Assembly: GCF_900095725.1 (NCBI RefSeq)
Contig: NZ_FMMP01000014.1
Location: 1-64,000 of the forward strand
Direction: 5' to 3'
Source: Cellulosilyticum sp. I15G10I2
GTDB taxonomy: Bacteria; Bacillota; Clostridia; Lachnospirales; Cellulosilyticaceae
Length of the DNA stretch: 64,000 nucleotides
The first letter of the stretch is position 1. Each line of letters starts with the position of its first letter. Below the pieces are notes generated by a model. That model did no database searches. It was given only the letters and a program-made list of their open reading frames with translations, and was not told the origin of the DNA. Positions 63,645 through 64,000 of the stretch are shown in pieces. The translations under genes were made by a program, and so were the position numbers.

Positions 63645-63956
63645 TTGAATAATCACAAGACAGCGGGGGTAGAGGATGAGGATAAAATCTTCTGTAATTG
63701 TTGTGGTAAGGAGATTGCTAAAACCGCAATTGTTGACACACATACGGACTATTTGCATATTGAAAAATCATGGGGATACTTTTCTTCTAAAGACTTAACA
63801 ACGCATTCATTTAATATTTGCGAAAAATGTTATGATAATTGGATAGAGAGTTTTATCGTTCCAGTTGAAGACGTTTATATAGAAGATGTATATTTTTATT
63901 CAGAAGAAGAATTAAAGTTATTAAACGAAGCTTACCACGCTGAATTATGTAAATAA
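63645..63956 (+). CDS. Cys-rich small protein, unknown
   Basis: 103-aa protein (TTG start 63645 after GGAGGGGG; ATG 63624 is possible but has no Shine-Dalgarno). Two CxxC pairs, FCNCCGKEI and ICEKCYDNWI, could bind one zinc ion; between them is LHIEKSWGYFSSKDLTTHSF. C-terminal part is acidic. Looks like a zinc-ribbon protein of unknown role. Confidence 0.65.
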   Translation: MNNHKTAGVEDEDKIFCNCCGKEIAKTAIVDTHTDYLHIEKSWGYFSSKDLTTHSFNICEKCYDNWIESFIVPVEDVYIEDVYFYSEEELKLLNEAYHAELCK

Positions 63957-63969
63957 ATAAGAGCATAAC

Positions 63970-63999
63970 AAAAAAACACTTAAGTTTAAGTGTTTTTTT
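63970..63999 (+). terminator. terminator at the window end
   Basis: AAAAAAACACTTAA/TTAAGTGTTTTTTT over a 2-nt centre, so the loop opens to at least 4 nt. Confidence 0.85.
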
Positions 64000-64000
64000 G

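Overview
The window is AT-rich DNA from an endospore-forming, low-GC Gram-positive bacterium. SpoIIE, a Spo0E-like protein, a consensus sigma-H promoter, Spo0A boxes, lipoprotein ABC transporters, CdaA/CdaR/GlmM, a long-form HPF and strong Shine-Dalgarno sites (with many TTG starts) all point to the Clostridia. A Lachnospirales/Cellulosilyticum-like organism is my best guess, from gene style only. Nearly all genes are on the + strand.

Layout. 1-11.4 kb: the 3' end of transketolase, then a LacI-controlled sugar operon: fucose-isomerase-like enzyme, two-gene transketolase, FGGY kinase, RbsABC-type importer with a DUF2291 lipoprotein, and RbsD. 11.8-16.3 kb: a GGDEF-like protein with a degenerate active site, Spo0E-like and Dabb proteins, and a polar amino-acid ABC transporter preceded by a cluster of DnaA boxes. 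16.4-22.4 kb: a GntR-ABC operon, surE, a sugar kinase and an EamA exporter. 22.4-27.1 kb: preQ1 riboswitch and queT, a sigma-H promoter and hpf, then secA. 28-43.4 kb: a tRNA pair, a K+ channel-like protein and the old Firmicutes block spoIIE-tilS-hpt-ftsH-(birA, DUF6145-like, ECF S component)-coaX-dusB-greA-lysS, which resembles the corresponding Bacillus subtilis order.

43.4-54.3 kb is the clear accessory region: an integrative mobilizable element of about 10.9 kb inserted in the 3' end of lysS. Its right junction still carries the displaced original last codons of lysS, which encode the same peptide (FPTMKPLSE-stop) with different codons, followed by the original terminator. Cargo is an RHH protein plus a type III-like Mod/helicase-nuclease pair with an unusual nuclease motif. 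The mobility module is an XRE regulator, a split TcpA/FtsK coupling protein, a CRESS-virus-like Rep (HUH + SF3 helicase), Xis and a Tn916-type Int. Just upstream of rep lies a perfect 10-bp stem whose 10-nt loop contains TAGTATTAC, the nonanucleotide of circovirus-type rolling-circle origins. This CRESS-type origin/Rep pair inside a chromosomal mobile element is the most striking thing in the window.

54.4-64 kb: a DUF4015-type glycosidase-like lipid-anchored or membrane protein, two membrane proteins, cdaA-cdaR, a ROK glucokinase, glmM, a DUF3892 protein, a second copy of an uncharacterised 118-aa protein (first copy at 27.3 kb) and a Cys-rich small protein. A dispersed palindromic repeat occurs three times (11.4, 17.1, 57.3 kb), each time just after an operon terminator.
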